A stretch of 64,000 bases of DNA, taken from Liopterus haemorrhoidalis (Eukaryota; Arthropoda; Insecta; Coleoptera; Dytiscidae). Position numbers and translations under genes: made by a program. Under the pieces are notes generated by a model. It saw only the letters and a list, made by a program, of their open reading frames with translations. It was not told where the DNA came from and made no database searches. This document shows positions 52,630 to 63,559 of the stretch, in pieces (the stretch's first letter is position 1; every line of letters begins with the position of its first letter). The stretch is taken from positions 1,198,924 to 1,262,923 of the forward strand of contig OZ020616.1 of the NCBI GenBank assembly GCA_963971575.1, written 5' to 3'.

Positions 52630-55600
52630 TCAACGTGTTGGCCTCCTCATCGTGATGGTGATGTGTGGGGGTGCATAACTGCAGTTTGGAGAGGGTACTG
52701 GTTGACGTAGACTCGCTACACTTAGAGATCTTCTCCGTGGTTCTCGTCTCCTGCAGCACAGAATGCCACGGAACGCCCTGCAAGTGATATTGATTAGCAG
52801 GTGTGGTTGTTTGAAAGATGTGGAACTTACCTGCGGAGCTCTCTGGAGGAACACGCGTATATGAAGGGATTGATGCAACTGTTGAAGTATCCCAACCAGA
52901 AGGACAGGTTGAAAGGGACTGATAAGTCGCATTCGGCGCATGCAGCATCTGTAACATGAGAAGAAAAGTTAACAACACTTTTGTAGCCAATGGTGCATTC
53001 AGCGGGGGCGGGGGCCTGGCCCCCCTCCAAGTAAGAGAAGAAAGAGGGAAATACCAATTTTTAAAAAAAGGTAAATATATGTATTTAAAAATAGAGGACC
53101 TTTTTTTTTAGGTCGTCACTTGTATTTCAGAAGTGCGGACCTTTTATTTTAGATCATCACTTATACTTCACAAGTGAGGACTTTTTTTTTTAAATTGATG
53201 TGAAGTGTGAATTTTCACACATTTCAGGGTTTCACAGGTATTTAGTAAGTGAATGATGATTATTTGGGATGCCAAAACAAATTTTATGTTACATTTTTTT
53301 TTTTTTTGTTAATTTTAATTCGCATGCCTAATACCATTATTTAGGTTTCTAAATATGTGCAGTATTTTTTTTTATATAGCAAGGTTCGTTAAGATTTTGA
53401 AAATTGCACCTATGATTTCCTGTATTCAATTTCCACTGGTTTTTAAATTTACGCTTTTGAAAATCAAATGCAATATTTGCCCAAATATAACTAGAATTTT
53501 GAAAAAATAATTTAAACAAAATAAAAATGTAAAAAAAAACAGAATAAATAAAATTGTCTCGAGACTGGAACCCTAGTTTGCAAATAAGAACACGAGAGCG
53601 CTAACCATGACACCATGAAAACATGCTGGTATACTTTGTTACATAAGTTATTAAATATTTTACATGGTCAAGCAAAAAACACAAAAAATGTGTTAATTTC
53701 CGAAAACATAACCTGATCAAAAATTCCTGTTGTACTACTCCGATTCACACCAATGTACATTACTTAGAATTTTTTCAGATTTTTAGTTTAAACCATCTGG
53801 GCTACAGGGTGTGGGACAAAATTTTTTGCACAATTTTGGCAAAAATCGCTTATAATTTATTTTGCAAAAATAAAATTTTGATCGTTAATCCACGTACTAA
53901 GGGCTTTCATTTGATATCCTACTCAGAATTAAAAAAATATATTTTTTTATTTCGATGAGCATATATTTGTTTATATTTTTAGGGGGATATGTTTTTTAGA
54001 TGTTTACGCCAAGAATATAAATAAAAGTCTAAATATGTAAATAATAACAAAATATATGAGAAAAATTAAATAATATAAAAAATATGTATTTCCAATGTAC
54101 GACACTGAACATCTGTCAACTTGGACTAAAAACAATATTTTTACAGTGTAATAGGGATGACGATCTAAACCAATCCGAAGTAAGGACAAACAGCTCCTAT
54201 CTTCTTACACACATTTTTCTACTTTGAAATTGACCATAGATTATTATATGAATGCACTACTTGATACATACATATAACAGTCACCTATCAGCAATCCGAC
54301 TAAGTAAGGGTTTTTTGGTCATACTTACAAAACCCTAAAAACAGTTCATGACAACTTCCAACGTTTGAAAAAGCCTATAATTTAAGTAAATTTTTGGTAG
54401 GATTTCAACTTCATAATTCTTTCATGTATGGTACGTGTAAAAAAAAGAATATAAAAGATATATTGATCTGTTTAAATTTAGTCAGCAATATAAAATGTAA
54501 ATACGGGAGAGGAACCTATAGGTACAGCGTAGCACTTTTACTTTGTTCATTGAGAAACGTCTTGGATGTCAAAGAAAACGTGTTTTCCATTCTACATTTT
54601 CGAATTTTCCGATATGAATTATAAATACAATTCAAATAATGTTCGAGCTTTACGACTGTGAGATACAGTGACATATTGAAGCTGACAGAAAGAGATTGTT
54701 AAATTTAAATCGGTATTTGGATATGGCGAATTTTATATATTCGAAACCAACGTCCTTGGGGAACTACGATTCATATTTTATAAAATTGTTTACATTTTTC
54801 CAGTGGATTGAACATGTCAGGAGAAGGGAATATTCTGGATAACTCATATCAATTATTTCCAATTTAATTAATACTTCAGGATATTGCAATCATAGACAGA
54901 TGCAATCGGACACCGTCTGATTGCTCGGCAAATTGCATCTGCCACTTCAGCGTTTACTTCACTTTCCCATTTCACTATTTTAATATATAATCCATACACG
55001 ATGTTTACTCATCTGTAGACCAAGATTTTTTTTGCTAGGTTGCATAATAGGGGATACGCATAAAATTTGTATTTCCTTAAAACTACATTATTTTGATATG
55101 TTAATGTTAGTTATGTCACCTAACAAAACAAAAATTACATTTTAATTAATATTATAGCCAATTTTTTGAATTAAAATATTGTAAATTTGAAATAAGCCGA
55201 CCACGGAGCGAAGGTTGCCGAGTAAAACGACTGAGTATGACGTCAAACGGTAGGGGTTTCACATCACAGATACAGCTACAACATAATCTTTACACGTGTG
55301 TATATTGTATTGTTCGAGAGTTTTGTATTTGTTTTTAAGCAATTTTTCACGCATTTATTATTAAAATGGCAGATAAAGATTTTGTTAGGGCTCAGAGTGA
55401 TAATTTACCCAACATTGATGCATTTATGCTCATGGAATATATGAAAAATAATGAATGCTACAGTGCTGAGGAAATACGTGGTGTCAAAGTAATTTTTATT
55501 TTATATTCTATAACTTTATGTAAACAAACGCTGCAACTCTGTAAAATGTAAATATTTATGTAATTTAGATGTCAGAATTTTACTACATTGTTTACATGAA

Positions 55601-58414
55601 GTTACAAAACGTTAGAGGCATAATTGAAATACTGCAATATAAGTTATCTATTTTAATATAACATTTAATTCGGTAAACATGTATAAATTGTTTTTATAGA
55701 ATTAAACTTTATTTTAACTAAAATCACTCTAACTTTACATAACCTATGAAAGTTATACAAACAAATAAGTTCACAACAGACTATGTACGCCGGTAAGCTA
55801 GTAGTGTCATACGTCAGTTAGAAGGGGTATGACGTCACACGTCGTTTTCGCGCGCTACATACATTTATGATTTTTTTAAGCCTTCAAATTACAAAAAAAT
55901 AAAATAAAAACTGTTTTTTATGTTTATATGCAACAAGAGGAATATAATAAAAAATAAAAAAAAATCATGCCTATCCCCTATTGTCAGTAAAATGATGTTA
56001 ACACACGGATGTGTAAAATAATGCGGACACCTTTATTTTGGACGTTTGTCATTGCTGATAGTACTAGGCTAGAATAGTACAATATAATGAGTATTAGTAT
56101 CAACAAGATATAATACTTCAAGATTATATAAAAAACTAAATGCGGACGTTTCGGAAACTGCTCAACAATCTGTTTCCGTTTTCAGCGATCACGAGAAGTG
56201 ATAAACATTTCAGTTTTCTTCGAGTTTTTATACCGAGTATTGTAAGAGTGGGACCTGGTTATAGGTGCGTTGCTATTGGTTGGGTGGTTGGGATCAGCTA
56301 TAGGTAGGGACGGGACTACCTGCGGAGGATTAACGACTGGATTAAGGTTGTTTGTCACATTATTGTGTGGTAATGAGTTGTTTGTTACCGGATTTTGTTT
56401 GAAAAACTTGTTTTCCTCATACATTAAGGGTTTAGCATCTTTCCATTGGAAATGGTGTTCATTTTCCCAAGCATGGTCAGCCAGTTTGGAACTTTAAATT
56501 TCGCCCTGCTGAACTTTCTTCTTATGCTCGTTTACCCTAACATGTAGAGGTCTGCATGTTAGGTAAAACGAGAATTTTTTTTTTTATATATATACTCTTG
56601 AAGTATTATATCTTTTTGATACCTTTTTTTTCAATATACTATTTTGCCTTGGGCCTGCCACCACTTGGCCACCTATCGCCCAGTTCTTATAATTATAATA
56701 ATCATTTATGCAACGTATCTAATTTTTCTATTACTAACACTAATAACATTTTGTTGTCTATGAGTCTAGTATTATAAATTTAATTCACAATTTTTTATGT
56801 GTTCGTATAATTTAACTTTAAGGTCCTCTCCATTAGATATTAAATAGTCTAAGTTTATTGGTAAAGATTTCACTATTGGTAGCACTACTTTTATAAATTC
56901 GTCAATTTTTTGTTTGTTAATATCACATTCTAATATTAAATGGTCCACTGTTCCTTCTTTTCCACACTCGCATGCACCTTTTTGATACTAATACTCATTA
57001 TATTGTACTATTCCAGCCTAGTACTATCAGCAATGGCAAACGTCCAAAATAAAGGTGTCCGCATTAATATTGGACCATTGCAAAATAATTTCAAAGATAT
57101 TAGAAAAAACTGTTTCACGAAAAAAATCGCTACGGACAATAAAATTACTCTAGCGAGTTCAAACTCGTACTGAAGGTGTATCACATGTTCATCTGCTGCC
57201 ACTTCAAGTCCCGCGTCCCTAATGTTGCCAGATCAAACGCTACGTTGCCAGTCCAGGGGTACGTTCCAAAACTTAAATCTTGGAGTTCGAGTTTACTCAA
57301 AGATAATGTGGTCATGTGATCAGGTTTTGGAACGGCGATGTTAAGGTTAGGAGTGCTTATATGAAAATTCCCGCTAAAATATTGTCAACACGACATATTA
57401 TTTTAAATAATTATTAATATCTTTAAATAGTGATGCATAAAAAGATGAGGGAAGTATGTATTATTGCTGCTGATTTGAGTCATCAACTGTTCGACAACGT
57501 ATATCTATTAACGGTAATTTTAATAAATATTTACAAACTATTGTATCATAAATACCAATTTATAATTAAGTAAAATATTTTCATTTTATTTCAGAATCTT
57601 GAATTTCTGTTAATTTTTTTCCATAATTCCTGTTTTTCATAATTAATATCTGTTAATTTCGATATGTCAAAACTTACATTACATGCGTACGCATTCTGCG
57701 CATGGGAGTAAATATTACCCACCTTGCAAGCAGAGTTAAAAGAGTAAACTCTAGTGTTAACTCAAACCGGAAACTCGAATGTTTTGGAACGATCTTACTA
57801 AACTTAGAGTTAAGTTTAGAGTAAACTCCATAGGTTTTGGAACGTACCCCAGTTACTTAATTTACTCACCTTGTATAGTCATTGTTGAAAATTTTTAAGA
57901 AGTTTCAAAATAGTTAAAATCGTAAAGAGTTTATATAATACAGGTCTTAAATTATGGTAGACTTTAAGTTTGAAAGCAATTAGTGAACCGCACCGATAAA
58001 ATTTTTATCGAGTAATCTTTTCAGTAGATGAAACTTTAATGTTCTTCTGAAATTGTTTGCTTTACTTTCTAAACTACATTATCACATCCAAACAGTGGAC
58101 TGAATATTTCATCAGCTGGGAACAAAAATCTACTTACCAATGGGCAGTATCAGGAAGAATGGAAACCAACATAAGAGAAATCCACCGACTACGATGCCGA
58201 GAGTTTTTGCAGCTTTCTTCTGTCTACGGAACTTGGCGGCGCGTCCGTACGCGTTGGCGGCGGTAAGACGTCGACCTTGCTCCCCGGCCAGGGTGCACTG
58301 CTCCACCCCACTCGCACTGCTGGAGCGGCTGTCCGTCCTCGAGCCACCGCCTCCTGGGGTCTCGCTGCAACCGTTCGCCGTTAAGAGGAGACCTCCACAA
58401 GAACCACTCGAAAG
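52630..58414 (-). CDS. Biogenic-amine-type GPCR (alpha1-adrenergic-like), last three exons
   Basis: Exons on -: 58138-58414, 52831-52948, 52630-52777; GT/AG boundaries and phases (1, 2) agree. The first visible exon gives a Gly/Ser-rich third cytoplasmic loop and TM6 with [14 protein letters not shown] followed by CWFPFF (the CWxP switch). The second gives a short ECL3 ([12 protein letters not shown]) and TM7 with [15 protein letters not shown] (NPxxY). The last gives the C-tail with ILCCRRR, a likely palmitoylation site, and a stop. These motifs are those of class A amine receptors, closest by eye to alpha1-adrenergic/octopamine-alpha types; tyramine receptors are an alternative. Ligand assignment is inference. 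TM1-TM5 exons were not found up to 64000. The 5.2-kb intron holds repeats. Confidence 0.87.
53193..54003 (-). repeat. tRNA-bearing repeat, unit H, in the GPCR intron
   Basis: Complete from TTGATGTGAAGTGTGAATTT to the TATGTTTTTTAGATGTTTA motif, then interrupted. Its outer end (GGGTTTTTTGGTCATACTTA, then CAAAACCCTAAAAA) reappears at 54307-54342 behind the dispersed repeat at 54090-54222. Confidence 0.7.
53556..53625 (-). other. tRNA-like segment in unit H
   Basis: On -: A-box-like TGGTGTCATGGTTAGCG, TTTGCAAACTA, B-box-like GGGTTCCAGTCTC. Confidence 0.5.
54343..55045. other. GPCR intron, no feature seen
   Basis: AT-rich, without an ORF, TIR pair or RNA gene I can support. Confidence 0.4.
55046..55982 (+). 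mobile_element. TIR element with a retained first exon
   Basis: Ends AATAGGGGATACGCAT / AATAGGGGATAGGCAT face each other, 937 bp apart. TGACGTCA-like sites occur in both halves. It carries one spliceable coding exon (55366-55488) and no catalytic domain, so it looks like an internally deleted derivative. TSD not resolved. Confidence 0.6.
55366..55488 (+). pseudogene. First coding exon of a transposon-borne gene
   Basis: ATG after an AT-rich leader, 41 codons starting [20 protein letters not shown] and ending with [11 protein letters not shown], directly followed by GTAATT, a plausible donor. From memory the EIRGVK motif resembles the N-terminus of YqaJ/SWIM-type transposon proteins in insects; low certainty. 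No following exon is seen inside the element. Confidence 0.45.
56020..57065. repeat. Composite: LINE tail between 85-bp inverted repeats
   Basis: About 85 bp (AATGCGGACACCTTTATTTT, then GGACGTTTG to GAGTATTAGTATCAA) at 56020-56104 are mirrored at 56980-57065 with few changes. Between them lie a - strand Asn/Pro-rich frame (56182-56424) and a LINE 3' end. The right repeat continues to about 57095 as a block shared with 14690-14785. Confidence 0.65.
56783..56990 (-). pseudogene. LINE C-terminal zinc-knuckle fragment
   Basis: On - reads [20 protein letters not shown], then [20 protein letters not shown], a C-x-C-x7-H-x4-C knuckle typical of the C-termini of Jockey/R1-type LINE proteins. Confidence 0.65.
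57256..57850. mobile_element. Unclassified TIR element, 595 bp
   Basis: Ends GGGGTACGTTCCAAAACTTA / GGGGTACGTTCCAAAACCTA; subterminal GAGTTTACTC and TTTTGGAACG motifs recur. TSD not clear. In the GPCR intron. Confidence 0.65.
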
Positions 58415-58458
58415 CTAGAACACAAAAATAAATACATTATTAATACTAAGTAATAGCT

Positions 58459-58508
58459 GGTCACCATGGTGTAATGGTCAACATGCCGGGTTCGTATCCC
58501 GGTGATGG
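58459..58508 (+). other. Truncated tRNA-like fragment
   Basis: TGGTGTAATGGTCAACATG (A-box-like) is followed almost at once by GGGTTCGTATCCCGG (B-box and T arm). The anticodon arm is missing, so it is not a working tRNA; possibly a SINE piece. Confidence 0.45.
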
Positions 58509-58584
58509 CATGGACAGGGCCGGCTCAAGGGTACCTGGCACCCCAATGCAATATATATATATATAATTATGAATGGTTTTTGGG

Positions 58585-59380
58585 CAGGGCTTCGAACCGT
58601 TATTTTTTTCGTTTCGGTTTTCGTTCCGGTTCAATTAAAAAAATATATATCGGTTCGGTTCCGGTTTTCGTTCCGGCAAAAATAACGGTTTTTTTCGGTT
58701 TTCGGTTTTCGGTTCAGTTCCGAGTGATAAATTTTTAAATGCTTTTATTTGTATTAGGCCCGGTCTTTCCACCTTCAGATAAAGTCCCAGGTAACTATCT
58801 GACAGATAAGGTTATTTGTAACTTCATCTGCTGAGTAAATGTCATCCCTTCTTTCTATACAAATGTATCTATCGGATAGTTATTTAACAGATAATGAGAC
58901 TGACGTATTGGATTCACTGACTGGTATTGACATTTATTCAGCAGATGAAGTTACAAATAACCTTATCTGTCAGATAGTTACCTGGGACTTTAACTGAAGG
59001 TGGAAAGACCGGGCCTTAAAAATTTATTTTCTACTATAATTTAGAAGAACATTTTATTCCTTATTCTGTGATAATCATACCAAGGTCGCTGATAGGGGGG
59101 GGGGGGAGTTCTGGGCGTTCAACGCCCCCCCTTCCCCGAAATAATAGAAGCGCATTTTTTTTTACTTATGAGTTAATAAGTTACGAATTACGATTTTTTC
59201 TGCTCATCAGTTTAAAAAATAATCTTAAATAAAATGTATTTTATATTCACTCACATAAACATTATTTGAACCGAAATAAACCGTTATTTTTTTTTCGGTT
59301 CAGTTCCGGTTTGCGTTCCGACAAAAATAACGGTTTTTTTCGGTTTACGGTTTTCGGTTCAGTTCCGGTTCGAAGCCCTG
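58585..59380. mobile_element. hAT MITE CAGGGCTTCGAA, 796 bp, TSD TTTTTGGG
   Basis: Same family as 50214-50707. Exact octamer TTTTTGGG at 58577-58584 and 59381-59388. Contains a nested Harbinger-type MITE. Confidence 0.85.
58757..59015. mobile_element. Nested Harbinger-type foldback MITE, 259 bp
   Basis: Arms of about 85 bp start GGCCCGGTCTTTCCACCTTC and are nearly identical. TTA repeats at 58754-58756 and 59016-59018. Confidence 0.85.
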
Positions 59381-60505
59381 TTTTTGGGAATAGCGGTGGA
59401 GAAAAGTAAACTCAAATTTTACTAGTACCCGATATTTCGGTCTAATTTTTTAGAACTTTTTCAAGGGCTGGAAAATTTTATTAAATTAATAAATATAAAT
59501 TACAGACAAAATTGTTTAACTTACAGTAAACACTAAGAGTCTCCTCTGATGTACATTAATAAAATAATTGAACAAATAGTTTTAAAATTAAACATTAAAA
59601 TAAATAAATATCACATAAATCACAGTCTAAAATCGTTATCACAGCTCATAAAAAATTTTTATTTAAAATTTAAGTAAAAGGTTCTAATTGGTAGATTAAA
59701 GGGATTAGTACGTGTCTCTTCTTTGTTTAGTTTAAAATATGGCGGGATTGCTTCATGGGTGTTTTTCATGGTCGGTGATAACGATTTTAGACTATGATTT
59801 ATGTGATATTTATTTATTTTAATGTTTAATTTTAAAACTATTTGTTCAATTATTTTATTAATGTACATCAGAGGAGACTCTTAGTATTTACTGTATAAGT
59901 CTAAACAATTTTGTCTGTAATTTATATTTATTAATTTAATAAAATTTTCCAGCCCTTGAAAAAGTTCTAAAAAATTAGACCGAAATATCGGGTACTAGTA
60001 AAATTTGAGTTTACTTTTCTCCACCGCTATTCCCAAAAACCATTCATAATTACATTATTGGAACGGAATAACCATAAATACATACATACATACATATATG
60101 ATATGATATCCGTGATATGGAAGCACGGTTAAAGCCGGGCACGCACGTCCACAATACTTAATACCTCGTTTACACTCCAGATCATGTGACAGCCTATATT
60201 TTTGTTCACAGTATTATAGAGGTCCAGGATACGGAATCAGTTTGGAACACAACAAAATTCTTTATAATCCCACATATATGAGAGAGAAAATTCTTTAAAA
60301 GAGAGATATTTATGAAATATACTGTTGGCGGAATTTTAGTAAAATATTATTTTAACAAATTACAAAGAAGACATATATGAACAAAACAGTGAGAGGAATT
60401 TTAAAAATAATAAAAATATATCATACTCACTGATCTGCAAAATTTAAAGGTAATATTATGTAGGCAGAACCAGGGAAATATTTCGGATCCTGGGGCAAAG
60501 TTTAT

Positions 60506-60805
60506 TTGCCGAATTACCAAATATTTTCAATGAAAAAAGCAACATCAGAAAAGAGTGTTTACAATTGGTTTGCAGAATTTCGTCATGGTCGTGCGTCCGT
60601 CAGTAATGAATCTCGTGAAGGTCGACCAAAATCGGTTGTGATTCAAAAAAACATCGATGCTGTGCGCAAAATGATTGAAGAAGATCGGCATGTGACTTAC
60701 CGCGAGATAGAGGCATCCTTTGGCATTTCGCAGACTGCAATACATTCGGTTTTGCATGAACATTTAGCTGTGAAAAAAGATCTATTCCCGATGGATTCCA
60801 CATAA
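60506..60805 (+). pseudogene. mariner N-terminal half, left arm
   Basis: The frame reads KKATSEKSVYNWFAEFRHGR, then GRPKSVVIQKN and [20 protein letters not shown], the paired HTH of a mariner, and then meets a frameshift and stop. Sequence after 60805 continues mariner-like ([17 protein letters not shown]) to about 60870 and stops at the microsatellite. No catalytic residues. Confidence 0.8.
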
Positions 60806-60878
60806 TTTGACCGAAGCTCAAAAAAAGGCTCGTGTTGATTGGTGTAAGGGAATACTAAAAAGTTCAACATAGGCACTG

Positions 60879-60950
<72 letters not shown>

Positions 60951-60987
60951 ATAACCAATAATAACCATATAAAGGAATAACCATAAA

Positions 60988-61054
<67 letters not shown>

Positions 61055-61059
61055 GTATA

Positions 61060-61122
<63 letters not shown>

Positions 61123-61195
61123 CAGTGCCTATGTTGAACTTTTTAGTATTCCCTTACACCAATCAACACGAGCCTTTTTTTGAGCTTCGGTCAAA

Positions 61196-61495
61196 TTATG
61201 TGGAATCCATCGGGAATAGATCTTTTTTCACAGCTAAATGTTCATGCAAAACCGAATGTATTGCAGTCTGCGAAATGCCAAAGGATGCCTCTATCTCGCG
61301 GTAAGTCACATGCCGATCTTCTTCAATCATTTTGCGCACAGCATCGATGTTTTTTTGAATCACAACCGATTTTGGTCGACCTTCACGAGATTCATTACTG
61401 ACGGACGCACGACCATGACGAAATTCTGCAAACCAATTGTAAACACTCTTTTCTGATGTTGCTTTTTTCATTGAAAATATTTGGTAATTCGGCAA
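61196..61495 (-). pseudogene. mariner N-terminal half, right arm
   Basis: Same 99-residue translation as in the left arm, on the opposite strand, with the same frameshift and truncation point. Confidence 0.8.
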
Positions 61496-61892
61496 ATAAA
61501 CTTTGCCCCAGGATCCGAAATATTTCCCTGGTTCTGCCTACATAATATTACCTTTAAATTTTGCAGATCAGTGAGTATGATATATTTTTATTATTTTTAA
61601 AATTCCTCTCACTGTTTTGTTCATATATGTCTTCTTTGTAATTTGTTAAAATAATATTTTACTAAAATTCCGCCAACAGTATATTTCATAAATATCTCTC
61701 TTTTAAAGAATTTTCTCTCTCATATATGTGGGATTATAAAGAATTTTGTTGTGTTCCAAACTGATTCCGTATCCTGGACCTCTATAATACTGTGAACAAA
61801 AATATAGGCTGTCACATGATCTGGAGTGTAAACGAGGTATTAAGTATTGTGGACGTGCGTGCCCGGCTTTAACCGTGCTTCCATATCACGGA

Positions 61893-62694
61893 CATGAAGC
61901 GCCTGATATGATACTGTCCCGCAATACAGGCGTGTCAAATTGGTTGTTTCACACGATATAAATACCTTTGTAAAAATTTAGCACTTTTCAAAAAATAATG
62001 TATGAAATATCATAAAATATCAAATGTATGTAGAGCCAGGGGTGTATTCAGGAGGGGTCGTGTCTCCCTTAAAGTCCAATGAAATGAAAATTTTACAACC
62101 TTAAATACAATAGATAACTTTTATGACGTGGAGGAAAAAAAATCTTTTTAAAAACAAAATGCGTTTTAAAATTTTATAATAGGCAACAATTTTTTTTTAC
62201 ATTTCTCGAGAAATTAAGAATGAGAATTATAACTTTTTCTCGAGAAAGAAAACTAGCTTAGACTGATCTATTTACACGCGGCACTGAAGTGTACCGTGGC
62301 ACATTGTTTGAGAAGCACTGTTCTAAATTGTTAGAATATACTCCAGGCCGTTGTTAGCTTGTTATTCAATGTCGTGTATCATGTTCTCTTGGACAAATAT
62401 TTCTCGTGAAAATATTTGTTCAAGAGTTCATCAATGGAGATCGTGAATGGAAAACAAATTTAGTATGGAGAGAAATCAAAGCAAGTTTATTGGGTAGTAT
62501 TTAAAGCAGAGTGCTTCAATTATTCGCTCAAAGGAAGACTGAATTACTTAATTACCGCATCAAGCATCTAAAACACAGATAAAGTTTTAATACCAGATAT
62601 TTCCAACATTTTACAAATGCAAACTATTAAATTAGTTCATAATAAGTTCTTCATGCATAAGACCTATCTTTATTTGAAATATTTAATCTCGTTA
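61893..62694. other. Intergenic, fragments only
   Basis: A G-rich transposon-end-like patch (CAGGGGTGTATTCAGG, 62038) and a hAT-end-like CATTGTTTGAGAAGCACTG near 62303 are visible without partners that I can prove. No gene. Confidence 0.35.
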
Positions 62695-62790
62695 TACGAG
62701 AGATATCTTATAAGTTTTTATAAAAACTAGGAAAAAAAAATTTTTTTAGAACCTTCTGTTTTACTGCTTTTCAAAATATTCGCCTTTAAA

Positions 62791-63112
62791 CAGTGATGGC
62801 ATCCTACGGTTCGGAACGGTTCGCGCGAACCGTTTCTTAGAATTATTGAAACCTTAGGGAACCGGTTGTTAGAATTATTAAAAATAAATGAATTACTCTG
62901 ACTTCAGTTTTGAATCGTGCGCCGTGCCCTGCAGTGTTGCAAATGTCATATTTATTTTATTGGTTATTAATAATACGCTCTTAAAATTGTTTCCTTATAT
63001 TTAATAAATGGAAGTAAGTGATTTGTTTTCACTCTTAATAATACAGAATAGGTTCCTAGATATCACATGACTTTATAGAACCGCTTCCTGAAAATTTAGG
63101 ATGCCATCACTG
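62791..63112. mobile_element. hAT MITE, 322 bp
   Basis: Ends CAGTGATGGCATCCTA / CAGTGATGGCATCCTA. Flanking octamers CCTTTAAA and CCTTTAGG match at six of eight bases. Interior has GAACGGTTCG-type palindromes. Confidence 0.7.
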
Positions 63113-63243
63113 CCTTTAGGGTTTATACACTTTAGCATGCGTTCAAACAAATTCTCGAAACATTTTATCCACTCTGAAATTGGTATCTCAAAAACATGGT
63201 TTTCGAAGGCTTCAACAGCTTTTTCTAATTCGATCCTCTAAAG

Positions 63244-63559
63244 CAGTGGTTCCCAACCAGGGGTGCGGGAAAATATTTTGAGCGGTGCAAGACGAATAAT
63301 AATAATAAAAAATTATTTTTCAATAAGTATATTTTCTTTCTAATTTTATTAAGGGTAAGAACCGCTACATCCATTAATTTGATCAATTTTAAAGAAATAT
63401 CCAGGGGATTTCCTTTTTTTTTTTGCTCTTCACTTTTTATTTTTATCAATTTGACATATGATTCTACTGAAAAAATCTGAACACATTTTTTATGGGAGTG
63501 CGGGAGGTTATTTTCACATTCAAAAGGGCGCTCACCATAAAAAATGTTGGGAAACACTG
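63244..63559. mobile_element. hAT MITE, 316 bp, TSD CTCTAAAG
   Basis: Ends CAGTGGTTCCCAACCAGG / CAGTGTTTCCCAACATTT. Exact octamer CTCTAAAG at 63236-63243 and 63560-63567, interrupting the mariner transposase frame. Confidence 0.88.

Larger units (their letters stand above)
58566..60050. repeat. Foldback repeat opened by a hAT insertion
   Basis: ATTATGAATGGTTTTTGGG (58566-58584) continues after the hAT at 59389 and is mirrored from 60050 back to about 59771; each arm is about 270 bp around a centre of about 125 bp. The - strand frame at 59659-59868 is unassigned. Motifs such as GAAATATCGGGTACTAG recall the ends of Penelope-like elements (weak). Confidence 0.7.
60109..61892. repeat. Near-perfect palindrome, two 772-bp arms
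   Basis: Arms 60109-60880 and 61121-61892 are inverted copies of equal length. All frames in one arm recur with identical translations in the other. The spacer is two (TA)n tracts (about 60881-60943 and 61015-61120) around ATAACCATAAATACATACAT, a motif that also lies just left of the left arm. Each arm contains the N-terminal half of a mariner transposase. Confidence 0.9.

Noticed and set aside
58459..58508. A functional tRNA gene
   Set aside because: A and B boxes are only a few nt apart; the anticodon arm is absent and no acceptor stem closes.
60697..61304. Several Tyr-Ile-rich frames on both strands
   Set aside because: Produced by the AT microsatellites between the palindrome arms and by antisense reading of the mariner.
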